Counted from the first letter of the stretch, positions 1 to 47,228 are shown. The stretch is DNA of 64,000 bases from Nemopilema nomurai (GCA_003864495.1 ML133395.1:1474075-1538074); one strand, 5' to 3'. Made by a program: numbers and translations. The notes: generated by a model from the letters alone, not told the origin.

Positions 1-671
1 CTTGTGCTTCAGTTCAGACCAGCATCAGTTAAAGAGCAAAGTCGGCCTCATCGCGTTCGGACTTGGAAATTTAGACAATCGCTTCCGACAGTTGTATCGT
101 GCAATTCAAATGATCTTCTTGCCTTTCACTGATTCTAAATGACCTTTTTGGCATCTCGTCAAAACAGAACTACAGTAAAACAATATTGGAGACGCACGAC
201 AGACAAAAACGACCTGGCCGTTTACAATCAACTTAGGCCAGGCAGGGAGCGGACTCAGATGAGCAGACTAGGGCGAAAGAAAACGAAACCAATATTATTC
301 TTTCATTCAATGGCAATAGCAAAAAATAACAAAATTAAAATGGAGAAACCTAGCTAAGGCCAGTACATGATTCGAATTTGCTTACGTCGGCCACAAAGTT
401 GAAAATTCACGTAAACGTTATTCTCGGGGTTCTAGAAACAAACCTGTCCCCTTCGTATAACTATGCACCTGAAACATGATTTAGTGTTTACAACTCAGTG
501 TTTACATTTGTCTAGAGCGACATTAATTTGGGTGCAACACCAACAACTGCCAACATTGAAAGGTCAAAAGTTAACAATCGAAGAAGTACTGGCCATGACA
601 GCTCGCATCTCCAGAATGTGTCAAAATAATCATTAATTAAAATAAATCCACGTAAAAATTCTCGGTTCATG
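1..671. other. Region downstream of the ferlin gene, no gene seen
   Basis: AT-rich sequence beyond the ferlin poly(A) candidate. A 72-codon plus-strand frame at 139-357 has no recognisable domain and no coding-like pattern. Nothing else supported. Confidence 0.5.
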
Positions 672-677
672 TTTATT
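672..677 (-). promoter_or_regulatory. Candidate poly(A) signal of the ferlin gene
   Basis: AATAAA on the minus strand, about 47 bases beyond the ferlin stop codon. The position is reasonable for a short 3' UTR. Prediction from the hexamer alone. Confidence 0.45.
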
Positions 678-723
678 CTGCAAAACTAAATTTGTCCCCC
701 ACGTGTCCAGCTCATTGGACACT

Positions 724-34623
<33,900 letters not shown>

Positions 34624-35692
34624 GATAGGCACAGTATCCCTGCCTTCCTACACCGCGAAGGAGTGGCACTTCGGCATAGCCAGGCTTTTTATTATGAGGC
34701 TCGAAACATTGGAAACAATAGAGAGGAACAGAAGTGAGGCGCGCAGACAATAGGGCAAGTGCTTTGTGGTCCAAGAGGAAGTCAGGCATGATATAAACAT
34801 GACACAACTCAAAGGAAACGCATGTGCTTGGGCTCGCTGTTGCCCGAACCGTTCAGTATGGCCATGTAATGTTGACCTATTAAGCCTTGTAATGACGGAG
34901 TGCTAAGAAGTGTCCCGTGGTCCTTTGTCTGGAACTTGAGATAACAACAGGGACACCCACCTGCTCCGTTTAAAGCTGACAAAAGTGGTCCTCATGTTTC
35001 GAAAACCAACAAGTAAAAGAAGAGACAAGAAAATCGTGTTTGACGATACGAGTGAATGAATGATACGAGTTGGTGCTTGACTCCCCAAACACAAACAGTA
35101 GCAAATTTATATTTGTGTATATATTTCTGGTGAATACAGCAAAAGGGCGCGGGATTGAAATTTTCTTTTACATGAAGAACAGTAAAATGTTATGGTGTTT
35201 TGATTTATAAATTATAAACTTGAAAAATAAAATATTACCAATAGCAGGAAGCATTCGGTGGGAGGGGGGGGGGGCAGAGTACCCTGAGAGTGGCTGTCAG
35301 TTACGCAAATTTCCTATCCCAAAACGCCAAAGACCATTTTGACATGATCGTAGCAGTCAATTTGGGCACAGAGTGACGTCACGTGTCCTCATATCATATA
35401 CTACGATGGACATAAGTATTAAAAATAAATTCCTTAAATAAATAATGAAATGACGAGCCCATCAATAATAGTAATATTAGTCGAATTATCTTGACAGAGA
35501 TTCGAAAATTCATAGACAATCAAAGCCATAGAAAATCACATCGTCTTTTTAAAGACCACATCATACATTGAAAATTGTATCACCATTTCATTTGAGTGCA
35601 GGTAGTTCTAGCATAAATAAACGGGAAAAAACTGGACCTAAACAGTCCATAGATTATTTTTAGTAAAATAATTTTAAGATCGGTCAAAGCAT
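34624..35692. other. Intergenic region between ferlin 5' end and release-factor 3' end
   Basis: About 1.07 kb that should hold the ferlin exon-A promoter/5' UTR and the 3' UTR of the release-factor gene. An 11-G run lies at 35264-35274. No TATA box or other site can be claimed with confidence, and no AATAAA was found just below the release-factor stop. Confidence 0.45.
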
Positions 35693-38600
35693 TTAAGTAT
35701 TCGTCGCCAAGTTCACTAGCTTGTCAAATGCCAGGATTTTTTCAGTGGTCCGTAACTCTTCAATAAGGTACTGCAGCTTTTCGCCTCCTTGCAAGAACTC
35801 CACGACGCCGTGCAGGGACACGCCCACGCGGTGATCAGTGATTCGATCCTGCAGAAAGTTGTACGTACGAATCCTCTCCGATCGGTCTCCGCTGCCTATC
35901 TGCAACTTTCGAGCTCTCCTTAGCTTCTGCTTTGCTTTCTGTTCTCATGCATAAAGCTTTGTCCGCAACAGTTTTATAGCTTTCAATTTATTCTAAAATA
36001 ATAAAAACTTATTAATAGTGATTTGAAGGGGAAGGACGCGAGACCTTCTTATCTTTCTATGGTACAACAATGCTTGACTTTCAAGAAATTTTTATTACTA
36101 AACTCTTGACTTTCAATTACTAAAGCAAAAAATCCACACAAATGATTAAGGCGTTTGTTTACAAACATCTGGATAATCACTCGTATAAACTAACTTAAGA
36201 TCTGTCTCTTTTGTGAATCCTTCCATGGGCGCATCTTCGGCAACCCCTGCTGCAACTCATTCACTAACATGAAAGATTTTCTCTCTGTCCATCAAGAACT
36301 CAATCAACATTTTGTCTCAAACCTTTTCGCCACAGCTACTAATTTTCTCCATAAACCTTATTTAACATCTGTTGCAAAAATAGGCTATTGGCAAACACGA
36401 GCATTTATAATTCCTTTGTTTCCTCTTTTATATTCTCGATGATTAATTATCTTATCAGACTGGCCAGTTACAAACCACCCATGATTCGGGAACAGATTTT
36501 ATAATTTTGGCGCAAATTGTATTGAAATGTAAAGTTTCTACCATAATTGTTATTTCTGTTCTAACATTAATCTTAATTTCTTTAAACTTTCCTGAGAACC
36601 TTGGTAGAAAAAAATGAGTAAAATCACAAACTCTTATTTTGGTGTTATCAGTTAGGACAAATTTTTCAACGTGCGTGGTAGGAAAGCGAGGTAGTTTGCA
36701 AAACATCTTAATCACCAATACATCTCATATGGAAAAGTAAAGGACCAGGAAAGAAAGTCTACATGGTAGATGAAATAATTGACAGCATAACGAACTGAAA
36801 TGACGGTACTGTGAAAGTAGACAAAAAAGGGCAGAGTGCCAAAAGGGAAGAAAGCTTAGGCAAGGCTGAGGAGGAAGAAAGCAAAAAGAACAAGGAACTT
36901 AAGAAGGGCAGTGAAGGAAGGAAGGGGGATATTATGACGCGCGATGAACTGCAAAGCTTTCATAACTTCTCTCAAATAGAAAAACATGGTTTTCATCTCA
37001 CCTTTATTTGCGACCTATCTTCCTGGCATGACACAGTGAACCCGCTAGGAATGTGAAGGACACGAACAGCACTGTCCGTTTTATTTACATGTTGACCACC
37101 GGGCCTAAATAGGACCAGAAAAGTTTCAAAATTACGGAAGAAAGCAATGTTCACTACATTGAAGCATAAAGGGAAATTGCGCCCATGCCTCCCTTTTCCA
37201 AACACCTTTTTCTTAAATGGGTAGGCACTCATCCCTTACTCCCGCTTCTTTCAGAGAGAAAAACAGAAAACAAACTTTGGGTTCACAAGAAAAAAGAGTC
37301 GTAAAGAATTAATGACATCAAAGACGCGATGTTACAAACAAGCTAGATGGCTTAAAGAAATCTGGTAGTTAATGTTTAATGAAATGAAATCTTAGCATTA
37401 AACATAAAACAATTGCCATTTGTGCATGAGTAAAGTCTGTATTTTGTGACTTTAATTTTCAAATGTTATAGCATTACCCAGAAGATCGGAATGTTTCTAT
37501 TTTGAAGTCTGCCTGGTTCACATTAATGTCAATCTGAAAAAAGATAAAAGTAATAGAAACATAAAGCAGAATGAAGAAAACATGATTAAGAACACAGTCT
37601 TTCGAGTCGATGGTTGAAATCAAACAATAATAAGGTGATGACGTACACCATTTCGAACTAGGCCAACAAAGACCTGGGTTTTAACGCCATCAGAACAAGT
37701 CAATATCTACAGCCAAAATTACATAAAATACCCTTAAAATCTTTCCTAATTTTCGCACTTTTAACGTATTTGTCACAAAAATAGCATTTTTCAAAATGTT
37801 TTCTATTTTGCAGCGCGACGAGATTATCTGCAAAGAAAGAGGGGGGTCTTGGTTATATGAAAGTCGAAGAACTTTTGTAAGTGTTCCAATACTTTTGGCA
37901 GGCACTTTGTTCTAAGACTCGTAGCAAAGCTTTTTTGACTATTGTATATGATCAACTTTTCAGAAAAATTGAAACATTTGGCAACTAAATTTTTCAATAT
38001 GATGGTGTAAGGACAGACTTTTTGTTGAATTCACCGCTTTCTCCTTAATACAAATTCCGCTGATTATTAGGTCATCGAAAATATTGCGACCTCTGGGCAA
38101 GGCCGAAAGTGCAAAAATGTTGGTCGTTGTTGTGGTGTGAAGCATTACCACATCACGGTAGTATATAAGTGAAAGTAGCCATAAATGCGAAAGCTACTTC
38201 ATTTGGTTGTGGGAGAACCGCTACAGTGATCGTAGACGTGTGAATTCGCCCCTGTGACTCCGTAACTGGGATCCTCTGCACACGATGCACTCCAACTTCG
38301 AACTGCAATACAAGGCAGGAGCTGTCACATATAGGCCAGTAAAATAGCCAGCCATTCACAACTACTTCACGTAAAGCGGTCATTGCGAAGACCAATAGTT
38401 GCTAGAGGTGCCTTCTAATCCATGGTTGAACCAGAACACCGCAAAACGTAAAAGCATTTCTATCTTGAATAAAGTCACATAAAATGGATACCGGTGGAAG
38501 TATATGAAAATATGCACAACGAAACACCAAAATATTACAAAAGTAGCAACAACCATAAAACGTTCATGAAAAATTGAAGTCCTGAAACTATATGAAACTA

Positions 38601-41600
38601 AACAATTCATCACACGAAAACATTAGACTTCTTTTGGTTTGTTTATTTCTTTGTAGAAGCTTTATAAATGCAGACGAGCGATGGAAGGAGTATTATATCG
38701 ATTTTCCAAATTCTTCTAGACATAACGAAGCATGTTCCTGGACGCGTGTAAAATCATACATGGCAATAGCCGCGAACTTTGTTAATACATTAAAACATTG
38801 TATGAATAATTAAACTGTTATCTGTAGTATACAATCTATGATAAATAAACCATAATTAAACATCAACAAGAAAAGAAGTAACAACCTTTAGCGATCCAAA
38901 CACATTTTCACCTGCAATACTCGCCGATGCATCCTGAAACAAAGCATATTGCAATCATTTCGCATATCCAAGACACTATCGTGGAACAATGGCTTAACGG
39001 CATAAGCTGATATGCTGTTACTATGTTCGTATTTGAATGTTTGGCATGTTTTGAAAAACAACGTTGGTTTATATCTATCAATACTCGCATAGGCCAAAAC
39101 ATTGGTTAATCATCTGACCATAATTATCATTGAGCTCAACAGTGACTTTCATTAAATCCAATTTTCAGTCATATGATGAAATATGTTACATGCACGATAT
39201 TCACATCCGCTTAATTATGGTAAAGATATTAAAAAGATTTCATAGACTACCGAAACATCAGAGGTTGATAGATACGTAAAAGATTGACTGATGTTACAAA
39301 GAGCAACATAACTTATTCAAGTCCTTCATTATTTTCCACTGAATGGAAATGGATGTTGCTTCCGTCCGCTTTATTATGGTAAAGATATTAAAATGAGTTG
39401 ATAGGCTACCGAAACATCAGAGCTATCGATGTGTTTTACAATATATCTTTTCCAACCCCCAACAAAAAACAACTTTTGATCTTGATTGAATTGTCATAAG
39501 AGTAAGAAGGCAAAGATGCACCTTGATCCCCTCCGCTTCACCAACATTGTGACTCAAAACTTCAAAGTCCCAATTTTTACCCAAAGACAACCTTCAATGA
39601 AAAACAAGACATGAAAGCGAGTAAGTTTGTATGTCAAAAAACGCAAAACTGAGATACTTCTGACAAGTAGATATCTACGCTATAAAACAATGGACATGGA
39701 CAAGATGAAGCAGAGCAAAACTAGTAACAAAAGGGCATTTCGCTGTGCATTACATACGAAGAGTGGCACTTTAAGCCAAAAGAGCAAATTAGTGCCAATA
39801 AGCGGGGCGGGAAAGGTAAGCGCCACCTCTTGCCAATTCCATGAACTGCAAAACTTCTCATCCTTGCTCCTTAATTGAATGGTATTATACACAAAGTTAC
39901 TCTTCAGGAAATAAAACTACATAACGATGATATTGAAAACCAAGTAATAAACTGGCGGTCTATCATTGTGGGCCGTCCAGGGGGATGCGTTTAAGCATTT
40001 AACGGTTTAAAATGTCTAATTGTCAACAGCAAACGTATTTCAGCAAATGTACCGCTGTACAAAGAGCAGCATAATAAATGCCCATCTCTCAATAACACAC
40101 TTTGTTATTCCTTAATTTTTCTTACTTTCCACTGTCTGTCAAATGAGGTTTTTATGACATCAAAAACATGATAAATTAATGCACAATCTCTGCAGCTTGT
40201 TTGAAAAATCTGAAAATTGTCCATGGTGGCTGCATTCCTTGCCTGGCTAACGACAAATCCTAAGACTTACACGACCACGCAACGTTCACTGAGAACGCAA
40301 AAATTCAGCGTTCTTTGCCAAATATAACATTAATCCATTAAATTATTCCACGAAGTTTTGAATGTGAGTCACGTTTTTCAAACGGTCAAATTAGCCTAAG
40401 AGTTATTCGAAATAGCACTGACCAAACAGTGATTAAGAATTTCCACAAAATGCTGATTTTTCGGCTTAAATAGAAACTTCACTCACTTTTGGTACATAGC
40501 AAATATTTCCGCAGCAAAAAGAGATGCTTCTTTTCCACCAGTTCCTGCATACAAAAAGCAGGCCTGTATAAATATTACACCAGTAGATTTTTACGATTAA
40601 TAACTTTGTAGTTCTTTCTAATTCTATGCTGTCTACTTAAAAGTAATCATCAGTAAAAAGTTACAGTGTTTTCAATGAAGATGACAAACAAAAGATCCAG
40701 AACAGAGAAACTGGTTTTAAAAGGAGATAACTCATTAGCAAAGTTATAGGCCTGTCAAAAAATTACTGGTCTGGATAAAGATAGCAAAAATTGATAAAGA
40801 TGGGACTTGAAAACAGATTTTATGGGTCAATTGTATCCACTAATGGGGCAGTGGAAGGCCCGAACAGGTTAGCATCAGCATTTCAGAATCACTTCTGAAA
40901 AATAGTTGTTTGGTTAACATGTATGGCTGAAATTGCCTACTAAGGAAGTAAGAACTTGACATAAATCAACCTTGACAAATAAGTAAGTGCTTATTCCAGT
41001 AAACGCCAAAATAAATGTACTACGGTGCATTTTAAAGGGGACCTGTCTTTGAGCAATCATTTTCCAAGTCTCACTGAAAGATCAAAGGCAAGCAGGTTTA
41101 TGGACATACAGACTTTTAGGTTGCATACAGTTGCACTTGTGGTGCTATAGGACATACATGTGCTTATTCTGGCTTGAATGTTTTGCAGAAATTTCGAAAA
41201 AATCGTCAAATATTGTGCAGATACAATATCTTTTGAATACCTCTTGGAAGAAGCATTTTTTTGAATAATTCTACCCTTATCGTAATTCCCACAAAGACAC
41301 ATCTCCTTTTTTAAAATAAGGAAAACGCAGACAAGCATATAAGAAATGATGAGAATTGATGAATTTCATCAAAGAGTACCTACCAGCTCTAATTTCTAAA
41401 ATTGCACTATTTTCATCATCAACACCCTTTGGTGACAACAAAGTAACTAAATCTTGCTGAAATTCAAACAGAATCAAATGAACATATGAGGAAAGCATTC
41501 ACATACTTGGTCACAAAAACAAGGACAGGCCAAAAAATCTCGAAAGAATTAAAAGCTATTTCTTCATTGCTACTTCTTCCATTTATCTACAATAAGGTAC

Positions 41601-43323
41601 ATACTTTGATATATATTGGATGCATACTATGGAACACCTTCTAAAAGGAAGTATAAATGCCTTCTTTCACTTTTCGATGACCTTTGGCTCTTAAGGGCAA
41701 ACTGGGAAATTTACATACATGTAATTGTGATATTTCCTAACATTTTATTATTTAGCAAGGCAAGCATAGAATTAACTGAAGCAATAGATTTGCAAGCAAA
41801 ATCAATTAATTCCAATTGCAAAGAAATAATTTTTCTTGGCAGAAATGAAGAAAATGACAAATAAATGACAAAATAGGTTTGCCAAAATAAACAAGACCAG
41901 CCCACCTGTACTTGATGTATCTCATTTCGGTACTCCTGCATTTCTTCATCAACCAGTTTGGAGAATTCCACATCATCAATCATTGCTGAAGACAACTCAA
42001 GCAATTCCTTTCAATGTAAACAGTAATTTGCAAAAGACAGTAAGAAAAAGAATATGCTCTCTCCCATTGATTCAATTTATTATAATGATAATGATATTTA
42101 AAGCTGCAAAAAATGTTTGTTTTGTCCTTTCTTTCCTGCCATCAGTTTCTTGTACAAAAAAGTCAAGTCAACAATATGTAGTCAACATAATTTTGAAAAT
42201 TTTCTCCATATTACTATGTGATTTTTAATTCCCTTTTTAGTGCAAGAGATATGGCCTGCAAACCTTTGAAGGGTGTTTTCCCCTTTGCTGATAAAAGTAA
42301 TGATTCATATGCAACACAACAAATAGGATACCTTGCGCTTGGCCAAGAGTCTGTAGTAAAGCTCTTTCACAGGTGCTAACTCTTGTAATGATCTAGATGT
42401 TTCTTTGATTTCAGACTGGTCTAGGTCCTGAAGCAGAGACAAAATTAGATTTCAAGCCAGATGCTATGGTAATGACCATTTGTCATCTGTCATAGAATGT
42501 TTGATGACATGTGGGACGGAGCTATATATGCTGGTGGTAAACAAAACCAGCTGATCCTTAGTTGTTATCCTAAACAAAATGTGATTATCTGCCTAACTAT
42601 CAATCTAAATTAAGTAGCCTGACAATTACATCAAGGATTGAACCCAGAATACAACCTTGGAGCTGTTCTACTCTGTATAGCATAATAAAAAACTAGAATG
42701 CAAATATATTGGCACTGTAGTCTATCACAAGTGACTGATTCAAGCTATATGATAGTGCTACATAGTTGGCTATATCACACCTGAAAGAATGACACTCAAC
42801 TTCTTAAAAGATAGGGTTATACATGAAGATCTTACTAGCATTATATATGTGTGAAGCTAAAGTATGTGATGCAAAATTATTTGACTGAATTACAAAGGTT
42901 GAAAATTGAGAATATGCCATGTAGTGGCAACTATGAAAACAAATTCTAGACATAAATGACTAGACTTGCTACCATTGTCTAGCTTGGGACAAACAACAGA
43001 ATAAACTTGAAAAGCATGAGAGCTCTTAAGCTACTTTAAAGAACTCAATAATAGTTGAACATCAAATTGGCAAACCTTGATAACCAAGTGCTACTTACAT
43101 TATCAACTAACAAATATTTCCTGTTTTTATTCCACACAACATTAAGCATAAGACCAGTTCATTGATGAAGCAATCTTGACAGAAGACTGACAAAGCAAAA
43201 TAAAACATACATTTATCAAAATCATCTTTTCATTTAGCTGGTCATGTCTATTAACCATCTTTCTGACATACATCTCCACCTGTGGGCTCCATGTTATCCT
43301 GTCATCACAATAACAAACACTTC
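35693..43323 (-). CDS. MTRF1L: Mitochondrial class-I peptide chain release factor, interrupted by in-frame TGA
   Basis: Reads UAA/UAG on mitochondrial ribosomes and triggers peptide release (family role). Eleven exons with consistent phases: 43211-43323, 42332-42427, 41906-42007, 41384-41456, 40487-40544, 39522-39591, 38886-38933, 38198-38302, 37478-37533, 37002-37104 and 35693-35992, 373 codons plus stop. Key blocks: [53 protein letters not shown] (PVT is the PxT codon-reading motif), [18 protein letters not shown] (catalytic GGQ) and [14 protein letters not shown]...RITDHRVG. PxT without the mtRF1-type insertion points to MTRF1L rather than MTRF1. The last exon contains an in-frame TGA (35945-35947). 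The first in-frame ATG is at 43273; upstream coding exons are unclear. Confidence 0.88.
35945..35947 (-). other. MTRF1L: In-frame TGA in the release-factor gene
   Basis: In the last exon the frame reads [18 protein letters not shown], then [20 protein letters not shown] without any shift. Downstream coding is fully conserved for 84 codons to the natural stop at 35693. The affected position sits in a non-catalytic helix where residues vary in the family, so almost any amino acid would be tolerated. A CGA (Arg) to TGA transition is one simple origin. Stopping here would remove part of the conserved core. Confidence 0.9.
39195..39425. repeat. Diverged ~60-bp duplication, 158-bp spacing
   Basis: Two copies sharing TTATGGTAAAGATATTAAAA and ACCGAAACATCAGAG start near 39207 and 39365, in the release-factor intron between exons 39522-39591 and 38886-38933. 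Confidence 0.7.
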
Positions 43324-44237
43324 CTGTAAAGAAACATTTCACATATGTATAGCATTTAACAACAATTAATCTAATTGAGAGTAAAAATCAAATTATGATG
43401 CAATACAAAAGGAAGTAGTTTTACCATTTATGCAACATAGATAGGTAAATACATTGAAATATAATAAGACCAAGCTTAAACCTTTGTGGGAAGAAGATGT
43501 CTACTAAATGTCTCTGCATCTTTGTAGTGCTTTCAAATGCAATACTCTTTGTACATTCTCTTCTTGTGACAAGAATCTTTGACAAATGACAAAATTTTGA
43601 AGATGCTTTTACAGTACTTGCCAGCTTTGAAACATCTTTTCCAAAAACTCTTTCTGAAAAGACTTGGTAGCACTCTTCTATAACAATTCTGATACATAAT
43701 CTCACTTTCGAAACTGGAAATTTTCTATTAGGAGCAAGACACCTGAACGAATAATTGTAAAACGGATAATTGCAAAACATACGGTTTGGAAACAACGAGC
43801 AAGTGCTTGTGATTGAAATCAAAATGAATTAAAATGTAAAGAATTTAAAATTTATTATCATAATTTTAAGTTTTGTAAACTGGCCACTATTAGCGTACGT
43901 TCTTCAGTTTTCAAACCAAATGATTTGTTTTAGCATGAGGGTCATGCAAACTTTTACAACAAAACATGAAATTGTGTTTAAAATATGTCAACACAAAGAA
44001 GCAAAACTACGATAACCAAGACAAATTTGATTGATCTTGGATACTGCCAAAGGAAAACTACAACGGTCATTGTTTTTCTAGATTTTTTTAACATACTTTA
44101 TGATGATAATCGAACACTTACATTTGAATGTTAAAAGTTTTTTAGCAACAAATGGGCCATCACAGTTGTGTATGATTTAAAGTGTTTCAAAATAATTACA
44201 TAACTAAATAAAAGCCTTAATACTTACCCTTACTTAC
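43324..44237 (-). other. Presumed first intron or upstream region of the release-factor gene
   Basis: A long minus frame at 43421-43822 was considered as the first exon. It has a good gtatgt donor at 43782 in the right phase, but its 5' end has no ATG and an in-frame TAA at 43829-43831. No other exon is supported. Confidence 0.35.
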
Positions 44238-44410
44238 GTGCAAAAATAACAACTTGTGTTGAGGCGAGGAAACTTCTCAAAAATTTGTATTTACATCCGC
44301 CATTTCTGCACTCATGCTTCAAATCAGCCTCGTAGTCATCGAAATGGTCTCGATTCAGTTTCAGCTTTGACAGCAAAAAAGGCAGTCTGATAGTCGTATC
44401 GTCCAAATCA
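44238..44410 (-). CDS. Candidate 5' exon of the release-factor gene (no ATG)
   Basis: An open frame ending KFLRSFLASTQVVIFA plus one base before a strong gtaagt donor. The exit phase matches exon 43211-43323 (giving ARSVCYCDD), and the residues look like a basic, serine-rich mitochondrial presequence. No ATG lies in this frame before the upstream stop near 44413, so it would need a further 5' exon or a non-AUG start. Tentative. Confidence 0.3.
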
Positions 44411-45644
44411 TATCAGACAAGTGCTTTTTATGTTGAAAATCGTTCTAGAAAACCAGTTTTGCTTTTACAAGACTAAATCTTGTAGCTCTAAATGCAGAAA
44501 GTACTTTGCCTACTTGAAAGCGTTTAATGCATACCCGCCATTGGTGTTGCTATCGCCGTCGATTTTTGGAAAAGTGCCGTTCTATGTCAACTCCCTACCA
44601 GAGCCGTTTTTTCAATAATATCTCCTGTGCCAAAACAGTGCGATGAGAGGGACATTTCAACTAAACATTATGAACATAAAATTAAAGCTAAGTTAGTGAT
44701 GCTGACATTGAATATGTCTGGTGATAGCGGATAAACTGAAGAAATAGGAGCAAAGCTGCCAATTTTAGCAAAGCAGCCCCCACACTTGAACTGTGACCTT
44801 CAAACCTTGCTCCTGTGCAGCCCTCGGAACATCAGGCTGATTCGAGAGGCAGGAGGTACCACGGTCGCGTGACCATAAAACGTATAGTGCAGAGTGGATA
44901 ACTCAATTTATAGCAATAGGTCAGGTTTAAAAGACAAGGGTGGTAAAAAAGCAAGGCAAGGAATTAAATGGCGAGCAAAATTGTATCAACTGAGATAAAG
45001 CTTCTCTGTTTAATAACACTATTTACAACCAGTAGAGTTTTAAAAATCATTCTATTGACAAGGAAGATGATTGCTAATCTTTTCCAGCTGGTGGTACCAC
45101 AAACTGAAAAACAACCATGTCTTAATTTACAACATTTATCGACATTTTAAGATAATGGCTAAAATCCAATGAACCCTTACACAAATGCAATGGATGTCTT
45201 TATAATACTGAATGTCTTCTTCTGTAATTCCTGATATGAAAACACTGCTTATCTGCGTTATTTTCGAAAATTTCCCCATGTATTTAAATCCAAAGTTCTG
45301 TGTTGCACTGTATGAAAAAGCTGTGATTTAGTTGCTGTATTGGCAGAAGAGGCCATAACAACACAAATAAATAATTAAACCTTTCCTTAATCTGGTCACA
45401 AATGATGAAGAAGCATGAAAACAGTTTCTACTTAGGGTATTATCTTAGGATAAAAAGTGATATCTAACATCTTCGAGGGCAAACTTGGACTTACATCTAA
45501 TATAGTGCATGTTGAAATAGTTATGTTAAATCCGCATGCTTAGCATTATCTTAACGTCATAGGAAGGACATCTTCAGGAACAACTGAAGATTAGCTCTGA
45601 TATGCTAAATAAAATGGCGTTGCTTTCTATCACTGTCTGTGGTA
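44411..45644. other. Intergenic region between release factor and dynein gene
   Basis: About 1.2 kb. It should contain the release-factor promoter and the dynein 3' UTR. Short frames on both strands show no family signature. No clear poly(A) hexamer was assigned. Confidence 0.45.
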
Positions 45645-47228
45645 TCAATCATCTGTTTGGCACAAAAGTGCGACACCCCGCCTTGTCCAGTGATCTTCAT
45701 GCACGCCAGTTGGAAGTCGAATGGACGAGACGAAGTTCAGGGTGTGCCGCGAAGAGGTCAACGAACTCGTCCGCAAAGAGGTCTGATACAGAGGGCAGAG
45801 GTAAGATCGACGACTCTCTTCACCTCCATCGCGCTTTGAATTCCCTTCGACCTATATAAGCAGAAGACACATATCAAACTTGTTAGTTTACTTAACGTGG
45901 AAGTTCACCATCTTATCAATTTATTGGCTGAGTAATTCATTCATGTATTCAATGTTGAAGTCTAGTCACTTGTATATTTTAGTATATCCCTATTGTATCA
46001 GGAAACAGGTGTGGCACAAAACACATTCATCTATAACGACGCCATTATAAGCAAAATATTAATAGTGAATTTTCGGGAAAAGTATGATCTTTGACATAGG
46101 CTGACATGAGAACGCATGAGGCTTGGGGTGTGGAGGGAAGATATGTTAATCTTTTGCTGACTTCCGTTCAGCAACAACTTTTATCTGCCCAAACTTCTTC
46201 CCACCCAAACTTCATAGGCCCTTGTAACATGGGTACCTCTTTGGAAGATCCGGGGCTAGATTATCAGCGAATAAGGTAATAAATGTGGCAAGAAAAGTAC
46301 CTGAACTGGCAGCAGATGGAGTTCAGGCAACGGAGAAAACCTCTGCTTAGGTGACGACTCTTCTAGTGCATCCTCGTGTTCCACTTAGCTCCATCGAGAA
46401 ACAAGCCAGCAATAAGAATTCCCTCCTTATCCAAGAAGGTGCCACCCTAAATTGAATAGAACAATATTGAAGGCATAAACACATAAAAGCATGTACAAGA
46501 AACTTTTCATGCATTGGGAAGCAAGTATATTGAAGCAAAATTCAATTCCTTTAGTTCGCAAAGCATGTAGCTCGATTGCAGATCTTGTGTTTATAACGTG
46601 AACAAGAACGACTCAAAGAAACAGGATAATTATTTAATATTTCACATACAATTACAGGAGGGTCATTCCGGAAAAACTAATTGTTACTCTTCAGTGGCAA
46701 GAACTAGCTCATTTGTTCCAAAATAAAGCGAGCTTATCAACATGCCACAAATACAGACTCTGGCTCCATTACCAAAGCCACCTTTTTTAAGATGGAATGC
46801 TATTAGCTCAGACAAATGAGACAGAATGATATATCCGCTAACAAATGCCTTTCCTACTTTACTTTCATACTGAAAAGAATCAAGCCACCTAAAATAAACA
46901 GTGTAGAATACATTTGCAGTGTTGCAATGCTTATAATTGTAAAAAAGCTACGTTTAACATATATTCTTGCATATTACTTTAGGCCACTTTTCACTGCATT
47001 TGTAACTTTGCAAGTACCGCAAGTGAACAAAGGAATACTGAAATCAAACTAAATTCAGCAAAAATAAAAACCTTACCTCGAATGAAACGGCATTTACATC
47101 CACTGATTTGTCACTGACAGCATCACGAGGGCACCAGTGGTTTTTTGTCACTTCGTATTCAAAAGACAAAGAGTCCACGGCCACCGAGTGTCGCCTTGCG
47201 TGGGACTGAAGGACCGCAGTCAAGAAGC
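45645..47228 (-). CDS. Dynein C-terminal exons with a frameshift
   Basis: Exons 47077-47228 (GFLTAVLQSHARRHSVAVDS), 46301-46446 and 45645-45851 (CPLYQTSLRTSSLTSSRHTL, then WTRRGVALLCQTDD and TGA at 45645-45647). Both neighbours of the middle exon demand phase 0, yet it is 146 nt. It begins in one frame (KEGILIAGLFLDGAKW) and continues in the next (EDALEESSPKQRFSPLPELH), with a TAG if the first frame is kept. The gap is one missing base near 46370-46381. Confidence 0.88.

Noticed and set aside
35945..35947. prfB-style programmed frameshift at the TGA
   Set aside because: The frame is the same before and after the TGA, so no shift is needed, and there is no slippery sequence.
43421..43822. Long minus frame as first exon of the release factor
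   Set aside because: Begins at TTG, has an in-frame TAA just upstream and no ATG before the usable donor at 43782.
46301..46446. Micro-intron to explain the dynein frame change
   Set aside because: The only GT...AG pair that restores reading would be about 22 nt, below workable intron size.
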